NCBI GenBank assembly: GCA_026394765.1
Contig: JAPKXQ010000057.1
Span: 1 to 45,990, forward strand
Source: Methanomicrobiales archaeon
Lineage (GTDB): Archaea; Halobacteriota; Methanomicrobia; Methanomicrobiales; Methanospirillaceae
Length of the DNA: 45,990 bases
Direction: 5' to 3'
Every line of letters starts with the position of its first letter. Positions within the stretch are counted from its first letter, which is position 1. This document shows positions 17,204 through 25,127 of the stretch, piece by piece. Made by a program: the position numbers and the translations under genes. The notes under the pieces were generated by a model. It saw nothing but the letters and a program-made list of their open reading frames with translations, was not told the DNA's origin and did not search any database.

Positions 17204-17593
17204 ATGAAAAAAACGCTGATATTGATTGTGTTTGCATGTGGTCTTGCTGGATTCCTGATTACTGCAGGGTGTACATCACCTGCAAAGGAAGAGGTATCTG
17301 GTGGTAATTCTATAAATGCGGTAAAGATCGGCGATATCCTTGAGAACCCGGATAGTTATAATGGAAGAGATGTCCTCATCAATGGCAAGGTGGTAAACCA
17401 GTGTGGTTCAGGGTGCTGGTTTTTCCTGGATGACGGCAGCGGCACTATCTATGTCGATCTGCTGCCCAATAACTTTGCTATCCCGCCGATGATAGGATCG
17501 AAGGTTACTGTTGAGGGCAGCGTTCTTGTCAACGGAACGGACGTATCGATCCTGGGCACGTCTGTTACTACCGGCCTGAAGGTATACTCGTGA
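17204..17593 (+). CDS. Lipoprotein with OB-fold-like domain, partner of an ABC exporter
   Basis: A 129-residue protein has a signal peptide and lipobox ITAGC (cysteine at residue 23), so it should be lipid-anchored outside the membrane. The rest looks like a small OB-fold: ENPDSYNGRDVLINGKVV, FFLDDGSGTIYVDL and GSKVTVEGSVLVNGTDVSI. Its stop overlaps the permease GTG start by four bases. It is likely an accessory protein of the MacB/LolCDE-like transporter; the cargo is unknown. Confidence 0.85.
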   Translation: MKKTLILIVFACGLAGFLITAGCTSPAKEEVSGGNSINAVKIGDILENPDSYNGRDVLINGKVVNQCGSGCWFFLDDGSGTIYVDLLPNNFAIPPMIGSKVTVEGSVLVNGTDVSILGTSVTTGLKVYS

Positions 17594-18759
17594 ATCTTCT
17601 CTCCTTTGCAGTAAAGAATCTGAAGAGAAGAAAGAGCCGCACCCTCCTTACAATGGCAGGAGTGGTGATAGCCGTAGCCGTCCTCTTCTCGCTTCTGTCT
17701 ATCAGCTCGGGATATGAGCAGCAGCTTACCCGGGAGATGGACAGCCTGGGGTTTCACCTTCTCGCCGTCCCAAAAGGGTGCCCATATGAAGCCGCATCCC
17801 TGATTATCCACGGCGGAGTATTCCCAAAATACCTGTCAGGTGAGGATCTTGCCCGGGTGAAGGCTATGGAAGGGGTAGATTTTGCAAGTCCTCTTCTCCT
17901 CCACCAGATTGTGAAGAACAGCACCCCTCATATCATCTACGGGATTGATCCCAACGACATCACTGGGCTGAAACCTTCCTGGAAGGTAAGCGGGCGATAC
18001 TTCGAATCCTGGGAGACCCGGGTCATGGTGGTAGGAAAAATCCTTGCCGAAAGAGAAGATCTTGGTGTCGGGAGTGTTCTGCCATTTGGTCCAGATCAGG
18101 AATCATTCACAATTGTAGGTGTTCTCGAACGCACCGGGGGCGAGGACGATAATTTCCATTTCATTCCGCTATCCGAGGCACAAAGAGTGTTTGGAAAAGA
18201 GAACAGGATCACCGCTATTGCTGTTCGTGTACATGATATCCGTCGAATTGCAGAGATAAGTAGAGATCTCGAGACTATCCCCGATGTTCAGGTAATAACC
18301 ATGGCCCAGGTGGCCGGTACGATCATGAATCTGGTTGGATCAGCGAGGACGCTCCTCTATACGGTTATCGTAATTGCCATATGCATCAGTGGTGGCGGGA
18401 TTATCAACTCTCTCCTCATGTCCGTGAATGAGCGAACCCGAGAGTTCGGGATGCTGAAGGCCATCGGGGCTTCAGGGCTGGATATCGGGTTCCTCGTCCT
18501 ATATGAGACCCTGATCATCACAACCCTCGGAGGGATTCTTGGAATTGTTGTCGCAGTGATCGTTTCCGGGTTTATAGAAGGATTTGTCAGGAATGCAATC
18601 CCCTACGCGCCGTCCGGCAGCCTGTTCTCTTTTGAACCGGCATTAGTGCTTATCGCCCTCGTCTTTTCAATAGTTCTCGGGCTAATCTGCGGGATATACC
18701 CGGCCATCAGGTCTGGCCGGCTCTCTCCGATGGAGACAATCCGGGAGGGTTTTTTATGA
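17590..18759 (+). CDS. ABC transporter permease, FtsX/MacB type
   Basis: The 389-residue permease has four membrane segments: one after the start (TMAGVVIAVAVLFSLLSI), a large external MacB-like domain (about 45-250), then three helices near 260, 310 and 360. NERTREFGMLKAIGAS is the conserved cytoplasmic coupling motif of FtsX-type permeases. The start is GTG, overlapping the lipoprotein stop. The stop overlaps the ATPase start as ATGA. Such systems move lipoproteins or peptides, or act mechanically; the substrate cannot be told here. Confidence 0.92.
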   Translation: MNLLSFAVKNLKRRKSRTLLTMAGVVIAVAVLFSLLSISSGYEQQLTREMDSLGFHLLAVPKGCPYEAASLIIHGGVFPKYLSGEDLARVKAMEGVDFASPLLLHQIVKNSTPHIIYGIDPNDITGLKPSWKVSGRYFESWETRVMVVGKILAEREDLGVGSVLPFGPDQESFTIVGVLERTGGEDDNFHFIPLSEAQRVFGKENRITAIAVRVHDIRRIAEISRDLETIPDVQVITMAQVAGTIMNLVGSARTLLYTVIVIAICISGGGIINSLLMSVNERTREFGMLKAIGASGLDIGFLVLYETLIITTLGGILGIVVAVIVSGFIEGFVRNAIPYAPSGSLFSFEPALVLIALVFSIVLGLICGIYPAIRSGRLSPMETIREGFL

Positions 18760-19445
18760 GTGTGATTGAAGCGACCGAGATCACCAAGGTATACAAACGC
18801 GGGAGGGAGGAGGTCCATGCAATCAGGGGGGTAAGTTTATCAATCGATTCTTCAGAGTTCGTGGCAATTGTTGGTCCTTCCGGTGCCGGAAAGACAGCCC
18901 TCATGAATATAATTGGGTGTCTTGATACCCCGACCAATGGGACTCTCACCATCGATGGTATCAGGGTAACCGGGAGGACCGAGCGCGAGCTTGTCAGGAT
19001 GCGGCGCGGGACCATAGGATTTGTCTTCCAGCAGTTCTTCCTAATTCCGACGCTGACTGCCAGGGAAAATATCGGCCTTCCCCTGATCTTCAATCGCAGG
19101 AAGGCTGATGACTGGAAGATCGACGATATTCTCGACCAGGTAGGGCTGTCAGATCGAGCATCTCATTATCCTCACGAACTCAGCGGGGGGGAGATGCAGC
19201 GGGTTGCCATCGGCCGGGCGCTCGTCACCAGGCCAAAAATTCTCCTTGCCGATGAACCCACCGGAAATCTCGATACCGGGAATTCCGATCTGATATTTCA
19301 TCTCCTCCAGGGACTCAACCGGGAAGGGCTCACCATCCTGATGGTCACCCACAATCCCGGACTTGCCAGAAGAGCGGGAAGGGTTGTAAGTCTGAAAGAT
19401 GGATTGATCGAGCACGATATGCCACCACCAGGGTGTCCTATTTGA
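18756..19445 (+). CDS. ABC transporter ATP-binding protein, LolD/MacB type
   Basis: The 229-residue ATPase has Walker [11 protein letters not shown] (about 46-55), the signature [15 protein letters not shown], Walker [13 protein letters not shown] and the H-loop MVTHN. It powers the FtsX-type permease encoded immediately upstream. The length fits the family. Confidence 0.95.
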   Translation: MSVIEATEITKVYKRGREEVHAIRGVSLSIDSSEFVAIVGPSGAGKTALMNIIGCLDTPTNGTLTIDGIRVTGRTERELVRMRRGTIGFVFQQFFLIPTLTARENIGLPLIFNRRKADDWKIDDILDQVGLSDRASHYPHELSGGEMQRVAIGRALVTRPKILLADEPTGNLDTGNSDLIFHLLQGLNREGLTILMVTHNPGLARRAGRVVSLKDGLIEHDMPPPGCPI

Positions 19446-19488
19446 TCCCTTAAAGTGCCAGGGGTGCCCTGTCATGAGTAAAAAGATC

Positions 19489-19507
19489 TTCAGCCGAAAG
19501 GGCTGAA
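19489..19507. terminator. Hairpin between convergent genes
   Basis: TTCAGCC and GGCTGAA form a perfect 7-base stem around a GAAAG loop. It lies between the ends of the ABC operon (19445) and the DUF1894 gene (19525). A T-run (TTTTTT) follows about 25 bases later on the plus strand. A role in transcript ending is likely but unproven. Confidence 0.4.
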
Positions 19508-19524
19508 TGAAGGAGCATACTTCT

Positions 19525-19809
19525 CTAGGGTTTTTTCCTTCCTTTCTTCCTGATCATATCAGCTTCTTCTGCAGACTGGACCTTAAGGATGAAGGTACCA
19601 TAACAGGGCTTGGTGTAGGGGAGGATTACGACCGGGCCGTCCAGACCGATTGCGATGGGTGGAACACCGATCAGGCATTTATCAAAGATCTTGAACCCTG
19701 GGTTCACATAGAACACTTCACTGCAGTGTTCTTCGATGAATGCCCTGCATTCAGCAAAAGAGACCCCTGATTTGAGCACCTCGTACCCTAGGTCTTCGAC
19801 ACAGCCCAT
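19525..19809 (-). CDS. DUF1894-family methanogen protein (MTH1880-like)
   Basis: The 94-residue protein contains GVSFAECRAFIEEHC, FDKCLIGVPPIAIGLDG and PYTKPCYGTFILKV, which I recognise as the DUF1894 family of methanogens. It has five cysteines. No enzyme role is known to me. Its ATG overlaps the end of the DUF1890 gene by 22 bases, so the two are translationally linked. They lie behind tRNA-Cys under a cysteine-regulon operator, suggesting a part in cysteine or sulfur metabolism (inference). Confidence 0.85.
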   Translation of the reverse strand: MGCVEDLGYEVLKSGVSFAECRAFIEEHCSEVFYVNPGFKIFDKCLIGVPPIAIGLDGPVVILPYTKPCYGTFILKVQSAEEADMIRKKGRKKP

Positions 19810-20261
19810 CCCATCACCTCGTCCAGTTTCTTCCTGAGTTGTCCCGGGTTGTGCACGGCCTTCTCTACGATTTTTTCACAGGGAATATCCAGCTGTGCAC
19901 CAAGAGCTTCGGCCTCTCTCCCAAACACAACCGCGATCAGTCTCCCCTCAGTTAGATAGCGAATAGTGGTAGCGTATGAGATCCCTGCATCACTATGTGC
20001 AAATACGATACATACCTCGGGCTCGAGTTTTTTGGTCGAGAGGTCTTCGATACACCGGTCGAGATCCATCATCTTCTTGACATAGACTTTGCCAGGGTCA
20101 GATACCCTGAGTAGTTGCAGGACTGCGGTGTTTCCTGCTATCCGCAACTCTCTCCCATGCTCCCCGAACCGGTGGGCAGAGTAGAGCGCAAGCGCCTGCT
20201 GAACCGGCACCTCAGGACAACCGAGGATCAATAATGGTCCGGAATTTTCGTTGTCATGCAT
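19788..20261 (-). CDS. DUF1890-family methanogen protein
   Basis: This 157-residue protein begins MHDNENSGPLLILGCPEVPV; the longer frame to 20354 only reads through the tRNA. ALYSAHRFGEHGRELRIAGN, YVKKMMDLDRCIEDL and CIVFAHSDAGISYATT fit DUF1890, a Rossmann-like methanogen family found with DUF1894. The function is unknown. GTGAG lies a few bases before the ATG. The start codon is 13 bases after the tRNA-Cys 3' end, which mirrors the 15-base gap between the other tRNA-Cys and SepCysS. Confidence 0.85.
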   Translation of the reverse strand: MHDNENSGPLLILGCPEVPVQQALALYSAHRFGEHGRELRIAGNTAVLQLLRVSDPGKVYVKKMMDLDRCIEDLSTKKLEPEVCIVFAHSDAGISYATTIRYLTEGRLIAVVFGREAEALGAQLDIPCEKIVEKAVHNPGQLRKKLDEVMGWAVSKT

Positions 20262-20274
20262 AGCGATCTCACAG

Positions 20275-20346
20275 AGCCAGGGTCCGGATTTGAACCGGAG
20301 TGTAGCTGATCTGCAGTCAGCCGCGTGGCCGCTCCGCCACCCTGGC
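20275..20346 (-). tRNA. tRNA-Cys (anticodon GCA), second copy
   Basis: A 72-base cloverleaf with acceptor GCCAGGG/CCCTGGC, anticodon stem GCTGA/TCAGC around the same CTGCAGA loop, T arm TCCGG-TTCAAAT-CCGGA and U73. The anticodon GCA corresponds to 20312-20314 on the plus strand. The body differs strongly from the first tRNA-Cys, so this is not a recent copy. No CCA is encoded. Confidence 0.96.
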
Positions 20347-20349
20347 AGG

Positions 20350-20403
20350 TTCACAACTGTGGTTCACAATTGTGAATTAATCGTGGGTCGATAATCTATA
20401 AAA
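20350..20403 (-). promoter_or_regulatory. Promoter and tandem operators (copies 5 and 5b) of the tRNA-Cys/DUF1890/DUF1894 operon
   Basis: On the minus strand a TATA box (TTTTTATAG, about 20396-20404) predicts a start near 20373. A perfect TTCACAATTGTGAA lies at 20363-20376, across that start. Directly next to it, 20350-20363 (TTCACAACTGTGGT) is a second, 12-of-14 copy, ending four bases before the tRNA. Confidence 0.78.
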
Positions 20404-20557
20404 ACATATTCTTTGAGGTGTGCACAAAAGAACAATATCTCCCCATAAGAGCAGAGTGCAGGTCAGGTCAGATCAATGGTACCAGTACCGAAGTGGTATC
20501 TTGGAAGAATGTATTCACACTCATCTCTCGCATTTGAAATAACCATTAAGTTGATAG

Positions 20558-20579
20558 ATTTAAAAATAACAATTGTGAA
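20558..20579 (+). promoter_or_regulatory. Promoter and operator copy 6 of the desulfurase/cysteine synthase operon
   Basis: TTTAAAAATA near 20559-20568 is the TATA-like element. ATAACAATTGTGAA at 20566-20579 matches the shared palindrome at 12 of 14 positions and lies between TATA and the predicted start near 20589. The 5' leader to the ATG at 20653 is about 65 bases. Confidence 0.65.
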
Positions 20580-20652
20580 CATATTTATCTCATGCAATTC
20601 GTATGTGTATAACACATTACTGGGGATACCTCGTCTCCAGGGTGATAGTTCC

Positions 20653-21819
20653 ATGTATGATGTTGAAAAGTTGCGCCAGCAGTTTCCGATACTCTCAAAG
20701 TGTATCTATCTTGACAGCGCCTCGACAAGCCAGACCCCCCGGTGCTCTGTCGATGCCATGTGTGAATATTTCTTCGAATATGCGGCGAATCACGGAAGAG
20801 GCGCCCATCACCTCGCGCGGAAGACGACTGAGAAGTACGAAGAGACCAGGTCACGACTGGGAGATTTTCTCAAGGTCCCAGCTGATCAGATCATATTCAC
20901 AAAGAATACCACAGATGCAGTGAATACGGTTGCAAACGGAACTTTGTGGAAACGAGGCGACGAAATAATTACTACATGGTTGGAGCACCATTCGAATCTT
21001 CTTCCCTGGATGATGCTGAAGAGAAAAGGTGTCCGTGTCACGATAATCCCGCATGAGAATGGATATCTCAATCCCCATACCCTCCAGGAGGCAATCTCAC
21101 ATAAGACGAGATTGATCGCCCTCACTCACATGCCTAATATTCTAGGGACGGTCCAACCGGTGGAGGAGATAGGTCGCATCGCTCACGATGCTGGGGTTTC
21201 TGTTGTCGTAGATGGGGCTCAATCCGTGGGGCATTTCCCAGTTGACGTAACCTACATCGATTACCTTGCAATTCCCGGGCATAAAGGACTTCTAGGGCCC
21301 CAGGGCACAGGGGCACTCTATATGAAAGATCCAGATTCCTTGAACTGTTCGATCTTTGGGGGAGGAATGGTGGTATCTGTCACTCATAAAGTAGTGAAAC
21401 TACTCCCCCCTCCTGCAAAATTTGAACCCGGTACTCCCAATATCCCGGGTATTATCGGACTTGGACCAGCAATTGACCTCGTCAGTTCACTTGGTGTCAA
21501 AAAGATCCATGCATATGAGAAGAATCTAGGCTCGCGAATGTTCGAGGGACTGGAAAAGATCCCAGGTGTGAGCGTCTATAGTCCGCATGGAACCGGGGTG
21601 GTGTCATTTAATGTCGCCGGGGAGAACCCCAATGTATTCTCCAGGAAGCTTGACGATCACCGGAAGATCTGTGTGAGGAGCGGCATGCACTGCGCAGAAC
21701 CACTGGCGAGCAGCTATCACTGCGAAGGGACGATTCGGGCATCAGTTGGTTGCTATACCACAACCGAAGAGGTCGATGCCCTGATCGAGAGTGTCCGGCA
21801 TCTGACCGGGAAAATATAG
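20653..21819 (+). CDS. Second cysteine desulfurase, class V aminotransferase (Csd/SufS type)
   Basis: The 388-residue PLP enzyme has lysine K211 in IPGHKGLLGPQGTG, VVVDGAQSVGH for cofactor binding, and cysteine C347 in RSGMHCAEPLASSYH. The ATG at 20653 is chosen because GGGTGATA lies eight bases upstream and the usual start (MYDVEKLRQQFPIL) follows; the longer frame to 20476 covers the promoter. The cysteine synthase begins eight bases after its stop. A gene pair that both makes and breaks cysteine under one operator suggests flux of sulfur through cysteine into cofactors. Confidence 0.93.
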   Translation: MYDVEKLRQQFPILSKCIYLDSASTSQTPRCSVDAMCEYFFEYAANHGRGAHHLARKTTEKYEETRSRLGDFLKVPADQIIFTKNTTDAVNTVANGTLWKRGDEIITTWLEHHSNLLPWMMLKRKGVRVTIIPHENGYLNPHTLQEAISHKTRLIALTHMPNILGTVQPVEEIGRIAHDAGVSVVVDGAQSVGHFPVDVTYIDYLAIPGHKGLLGPQGTGALYMKDPDSLNCSIFGGGMVVSVTHKVVKLLPPPAKFEPGTPNIPGIIGLGPAIDLVSSLGVKKIHAYEKNLGSRMFEGLEKIPGVSVYSPHGTGVVSFNVAGENPNVFSRKLDDHRKICVRSGMHCAEPLASSYHCEGTIRASVGCYTTTEEVDALIESVRHLTGKI

Positions 21820-21826
21820 GTCGCTT

Positions 21827-22756
21827 GTGACCATGGTGCATAGGGCGCGAACGGTACTTGAAGCGATCGGGAACACCCCGCTTGTCGAGGTAAAAAACCT
21901 CAACCCTTATCCAGAGATTCGTATCTTTGCAAAGTTTGAAGGGTGTAACCCGGGGGGCTCGATCAAGGACCGTATTGCCCTTTTCATGATCCTTGCCGCG
22001 GAACAATCCGGCGAACTTACACGTGATAAGATAATTATAGAGCCGACCTCAGGTAACACCGGGATTGCGCTCGCCATGATTGGTGCTGCAAAAGGCTACC
22101 AGGTAAGGCTGGTGATGCCCGGGTGCGTCAGTGTAGAGCGCAGACGGATTATTGAGGCATTTGGAGCAGAAGTGGTGATCACTCCATCTGAGGAGGGAAC
22201 TGACGGAGCGATCCGGCGGGCGTGGCAGATTGTCAAAGAGAGCCCAAAACGTTACTATATACCTGATCAATTCTCAAATCCCGCGAATGTACAGGCCCAC
22301 TATGAGACCACGGGCCCTGAAATATATCATGAACTGGGCGGGAAGATCGACTGTTTTGTTGCAGGTATGGGGACCACCGGGACTCTTATGGGTGTCGGGA
22401 GGTATTTGAAAGAGAAAAACCCCGGGATAGTGGTCGTCGGGATTGAACCGGAACCGGGCCACGCCATCCAGGGGCTGAAGAATATGGATGAAGCGATAGT
22501 TCCTGAGATCTACCATGCAGATCTCCTCGATGAGAAGATTCGGATCGGAGATGAGGAGGCGTATCTGATGGCACGTAAAATTGCGACCCAGGAAGGGATC
22601 TTTACTGGGATGTCGAGTGGTGCGGCACTTGCAGGTGTGCTGAAAGTCGCTAAGTCGCGTGGGTCTGGGACCATTGTCACCATCTTCCCTGACCGGGGAG
22701 ACCGTTATCTCAGTACCACACTCTTTCGCTCTATCTGCAGCGATTGTAACCCTTAA
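21827..22756 (+). CDS. Cysteine synthase, OASS family (CysK/CysM type)
   Basis: The 309-residue PLP enzyme has the lysine K47 in GGSIKDR, the substrate loop TSGNTG and the phosphate loop GMGTTGT. It would join sulfide with O-acetylserine or O-phosphoserine; no serine acetyltransferase is seen here. In archaea some members use O-phosphoserine, which would suit a methanogen that makes phosphoserine for SepRS. The start is GTG 21827 or ATG 21833. A tRNA-independent cysteine route thus sits beside the tRNA-dependent one. The next 276 bases (22757-23032) show no gene. Confidence 0.92.
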   Translation: MTMVHRARTVLEAIGNTPLVEVKNLNPYPEIRIFAKFEGCNPGGSIKDRIALFMILAAEQSGELTRDKIIIEPTSGNTGIALAMIGAAKGYQVRLVMPGCVSVERRRIIEAFGAEVVITPSEEGTDGAIRRAWQIVKESPKRYYIPDQFSNPANVQAHYETTGPEIYHELGGKIDCFVAGMGTTGTLMGVGRYLKEKNPGIVVVGIEPEPGHAIQGLKNMDEAIVPEIYHADLLDEKIRIGDEEAYLMARKIATQEGIFTGMSSGAALAGVLKVAKSRGSGTIVTIFPDRGDRYLSTTLFRSICSDCNP

Positions 22757-23032
22757 TTTTAATTGGTGCAGAAAAAAGGACGAGATGAGGCCCTCATATC
22801 CTCCTTTGGGCGGTCACGTCGTATCGTTCTCCTCGATGTAATAGGGCTGCCCTGTCCCAAATGCCTTGAGTAGTTACAAAAGATGCGACCATGCATGAGC
22901 ATCAGAAAGGATATTTCCACTTTTTGGTCAAGAAATTATGTAAACTATCATCAACCTTGTGGAATAAGGATTTTGGATTGGCGGGAGATGTCGCAATCGA
23001 TATAATTCCCGATGGGCTATAAATACCCCAGG

Positions 23033-23494
23033 TCAGAGTTCTGATGCATTCAACGCGATTTTCCGTAGATTCCTCATTATTAATGCCGATTCATCAGCAT
23101 CGGAATCCCTGAGCAGCACCTCATTTAGCCGGTAACCGATTCGTTCCATCTCCTGGCGAAGATTCCGGCTTTTTTCCGTGAGGTAGAGTCGTTTTACCCG
23201 CTTGTCATCCTGATCAGTCTCGCGGCGGACAAAGCCCTCCTCCTCCAGTCTCACAACGGATTTTGCAATCATCGTTTTATCAAATCCCCGGGATAATGCA
23301 AGGCTGTCCTGACTGCGGCCTTCCATCTCGTACAGGGACACAAGGATCGCAAAGTGTCCCCATCCGATATGATATGGTGCTAGTTCTTTTGCAAAAGATT
23401 TTTGAATCGTTCGATAAGCGTACGATATCAATGCTGCAGGTACATCAATATCCGAAATCCACTGAATGATCGATTCTTTTGTGTTCTGTTCCAT
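23033..23494 (-). CDS. MarR-family transcriptional regulator
   Basis: The 153-residue protein has the MarR winged helix: GWGHFAILVSLYEMEGRSQDSLA, then GFDKTMIAKSVVRLEEEGFV and RETDQDDKRVKRLYLTEK for the wing. It is divergent from the DUF169 gene with a 100-base spacer holding an inverted repeat, so it probably controls both. The signal is unknown. Confidence 0.93.
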   Translation of the reverse strand: MEQNTKESIIQWISDIDVPAALISYAYRTIQKSFAKELAPYHIGWGHFAILVSLYEMEGRSQDSLALSRGFDKTMIAKSVVRLEEEGFVRRETDQDDKRVKRLYLTEKSRNLRQEMERIGYRLNEVLLRDSDADESALIMRNLRKIALNASEL

Positions 23495-23511
23495 TGTATC
23501 AAGACCTTATA

Positions 23512-23577
23512 ATTAGTTGAAGAGTCATCTATTTATGGTGTGAAGGTTCATCCGTTATTGTTGCGCAGTCAACTAAT
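23512..23577. promoter_or_regulatory. Inverted repeat between MarR and DUF169 genes
   Basis: ATTAGTTGA at 23512-23520 and TCAACTAAT at 23569-23577 are exact reverse complements, each near one of the two divergent genes. They are candidate binding sites for the MarR protein. The spacing of 48 bases suggests two separate half-operators rather than a hairpin. Confidence 0.45.
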
Positions 23578-23594
23578 CCGGCAGGTATAATGAA

Positions 23595-24419
23595 ATGAAG
23601 AGTATTACCGCAGACAAACTCCGGCTTGACCACGAAACCGTGGCAATTCTCTGGAGCAATACAAAACCCGAAGGGGCACTACAGATAAAACCGCATGGAT
23701 TTGGCTGTATCATGCCGTTCTTTGCGCATGTGGCAATGAAGGGAAAGACCGCAGCATTTGACAGGGAGAGTTATGGCTGCCCTGGCGCCCGGGCCGGTCT
23801 CGGGTTTGGAAACGGTTACTTCGACGCTTTTGGTGGCGCCGGCGTTGAATTCATGTCTGCATTCTTTGTGAAAGGGCAGGAGAGTAGCAAAAACCCAGAG
23901 GCGTATTGCGCTATGTTGCAGCATATCCCCGAGCGGGAGCGTGCGAAGTTCCTGCAGGGGGAGCGCCTTCATAAGAGTACAGAGAAGGCAAAAAAGTTCA
24001 TGACTACTGACTTACCAATCACGGACATTGCAGAGAAGTACGTTATCTTTACGCCTATGAGTAAGGTAATGCCCGGTCAGCGCCCGGTAGTCGTGGTCTT
24101 TGTTGCCAACCCTCTCCAGATCAGCGGGCTTGTCACGCTGGTCGGGGCAATCCGTGAGGGCACCGATCCCGTCCGGGTCCCGCCCATGGCCGCCTGCCAG
24201 CAGATCGGGGCATTCGTGTACGAAGAAGCTAAGAAGGAGCACCCCCGGGCAGTGCTCGGATACACAGATCTTTCTGCACGGGAGAGTGTGGGCAAGACCA
24301 TTCCTGCGAACATGTTCACTTTTGCCGTGCCCTTCTCTCTATTTGAGGAGATGGAGGAAGAGGCAAAGGACGGGGTGTTCGATGGCCCGATCTGGAAAGA
24401 ACTGGTGGCAGAAGAGTGA
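23595..24419 (+). CDS. DUF169-family protein
   Basis: A 274-residue soluble protein. PEGALQIKPHGFGCIMPFF, SYGCPGARAGLGF and CQQIGAFVYEE fit DUF169, common in methanogens and of unknown function. Several cysteines (GFGC, YGCPGA, AYCAM, AACQQ) may bind a metal or cofactor; family members are often described as uncharacterised. It is divergent from the MarR gene. The 265 bases after it (24420-24684) show no convincing gene. Confidence 0.87.
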   Translation: MKSITADKLRLDHETVAILWSNTKPEGALQIKPHGFGCIMPFFAHVAMKGKTAAFDRESYGCPGARAGLGFGNGYFDAFGGAGVEFMSAFFVKGQESSKNPEAYCAMLQHIPERERAKFLQGERLHKSTEKAKKFMTTDLPITDIAEKYVIFTPMSKVMPGQRPVVVVFVANPLQISGLVTLVGAIREGTDPVRVPPMAACQQIGAFVYEEAKKEHPRAVLGYTDLSARESVGKTIPANMFTFAVPFSLFEEMEEEAKDGVFDGPIWKELVAEE

Positions 24420-24684
24420 AATGTAGTGATTGTGGGGGAATTGCATCTCAATGAGATCGGGGCGAATATTAAATCGGATTCATGGGTCCGGCGGACATGC
24501 TCGTTCCCGTTCCCCTTACAGCAATCCCGCCTTTTATCACCGTGTCCTTAATTTCGCGATTAACCGCTTGAGTGATGAGAGATTCTTGAGAGCGCTTTCG
24601 TGAATATCGTCTTCGGATTCGGTTGCCGTCTCTGTAAGTGACCACCCGCAGAAATTGCAAAAATCTCTGCCACTGGCCCTTTGA

Positions 24685-25079
24685 TTAGCTTACCATGCGG
24701 GAACTGGAGGGCCCCTTGCGTATTTCAGCTAGAACTTCTCCATTTTTGGTCTTCTTGATCCCGTAATTCCGCAGGGTCTCGTTATCGATGTCCTTGCCCG
24801 TGAGATGAGCTTAGGTCTGAACATATTCTTCGTGAGGCTGCTCCATATCATCAGCTTGATCACACTCTCGGACACGTTCTCTTTGATCAGGTGGATGATA
24901 TGGGAATGGCGAAAGATCTGCGGCTTGATATGCATCTGGATGTCAGACCGCTTTGCAAGCCGATTGAGCTGCATGGTCAACCCGAGGGTGAGCGCGGTCT
25001 GGTGCTCGGTGATAAAGACCGGCATATCGTTCTTCACGGATTTTTCAGGATAATCGTTTTTTCTTTTGCGAGGGGGCAT
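24685..25079 (-). pseudogene. C-terminal remnant of a tyrosine recombinase/integrase
   Basis: Two frames together give the end of a phage-type integrase: KPQIFRHSHIIHLIKENVSE and then, after a frameshift near 24813, AHLTGKDIDNETLRNYGIKK and a TAA at 24685. The RHxH motif and the AHLTG segment are recombinase marks. The catalytic tyrosine region is broken by the shift (MFRPKL for the expected MFRTYAHL). The N-terminal half is missing. It marks an old integrated element. Confidence 0.7.
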
Positions 25080-25127
25080 CGCGTGACATGATGTGGCGGA
25101 CTTATCGGGGCTTATTGGTCTTGGAGA

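Noticed and set aside
18107-18120. TTCACAATTGTAGG, an 11-of-14 match to the regulon palindrome
   Set aside because: It lies deep inside the FtsX-type permease coding sequence, far from any promoter, and one half-site is broken.
20262-20354. N-terminal extension of the DUF1890 frame
   Set aside because: The extension translates the tRNA-Cys gene; the ATG at 20261 is the natural start.
24469-24660. 63-codon minus-strand frame near the integrase remnant
   Set aside because: Basic, low-complexity product without recognisable integrase or other motifs.
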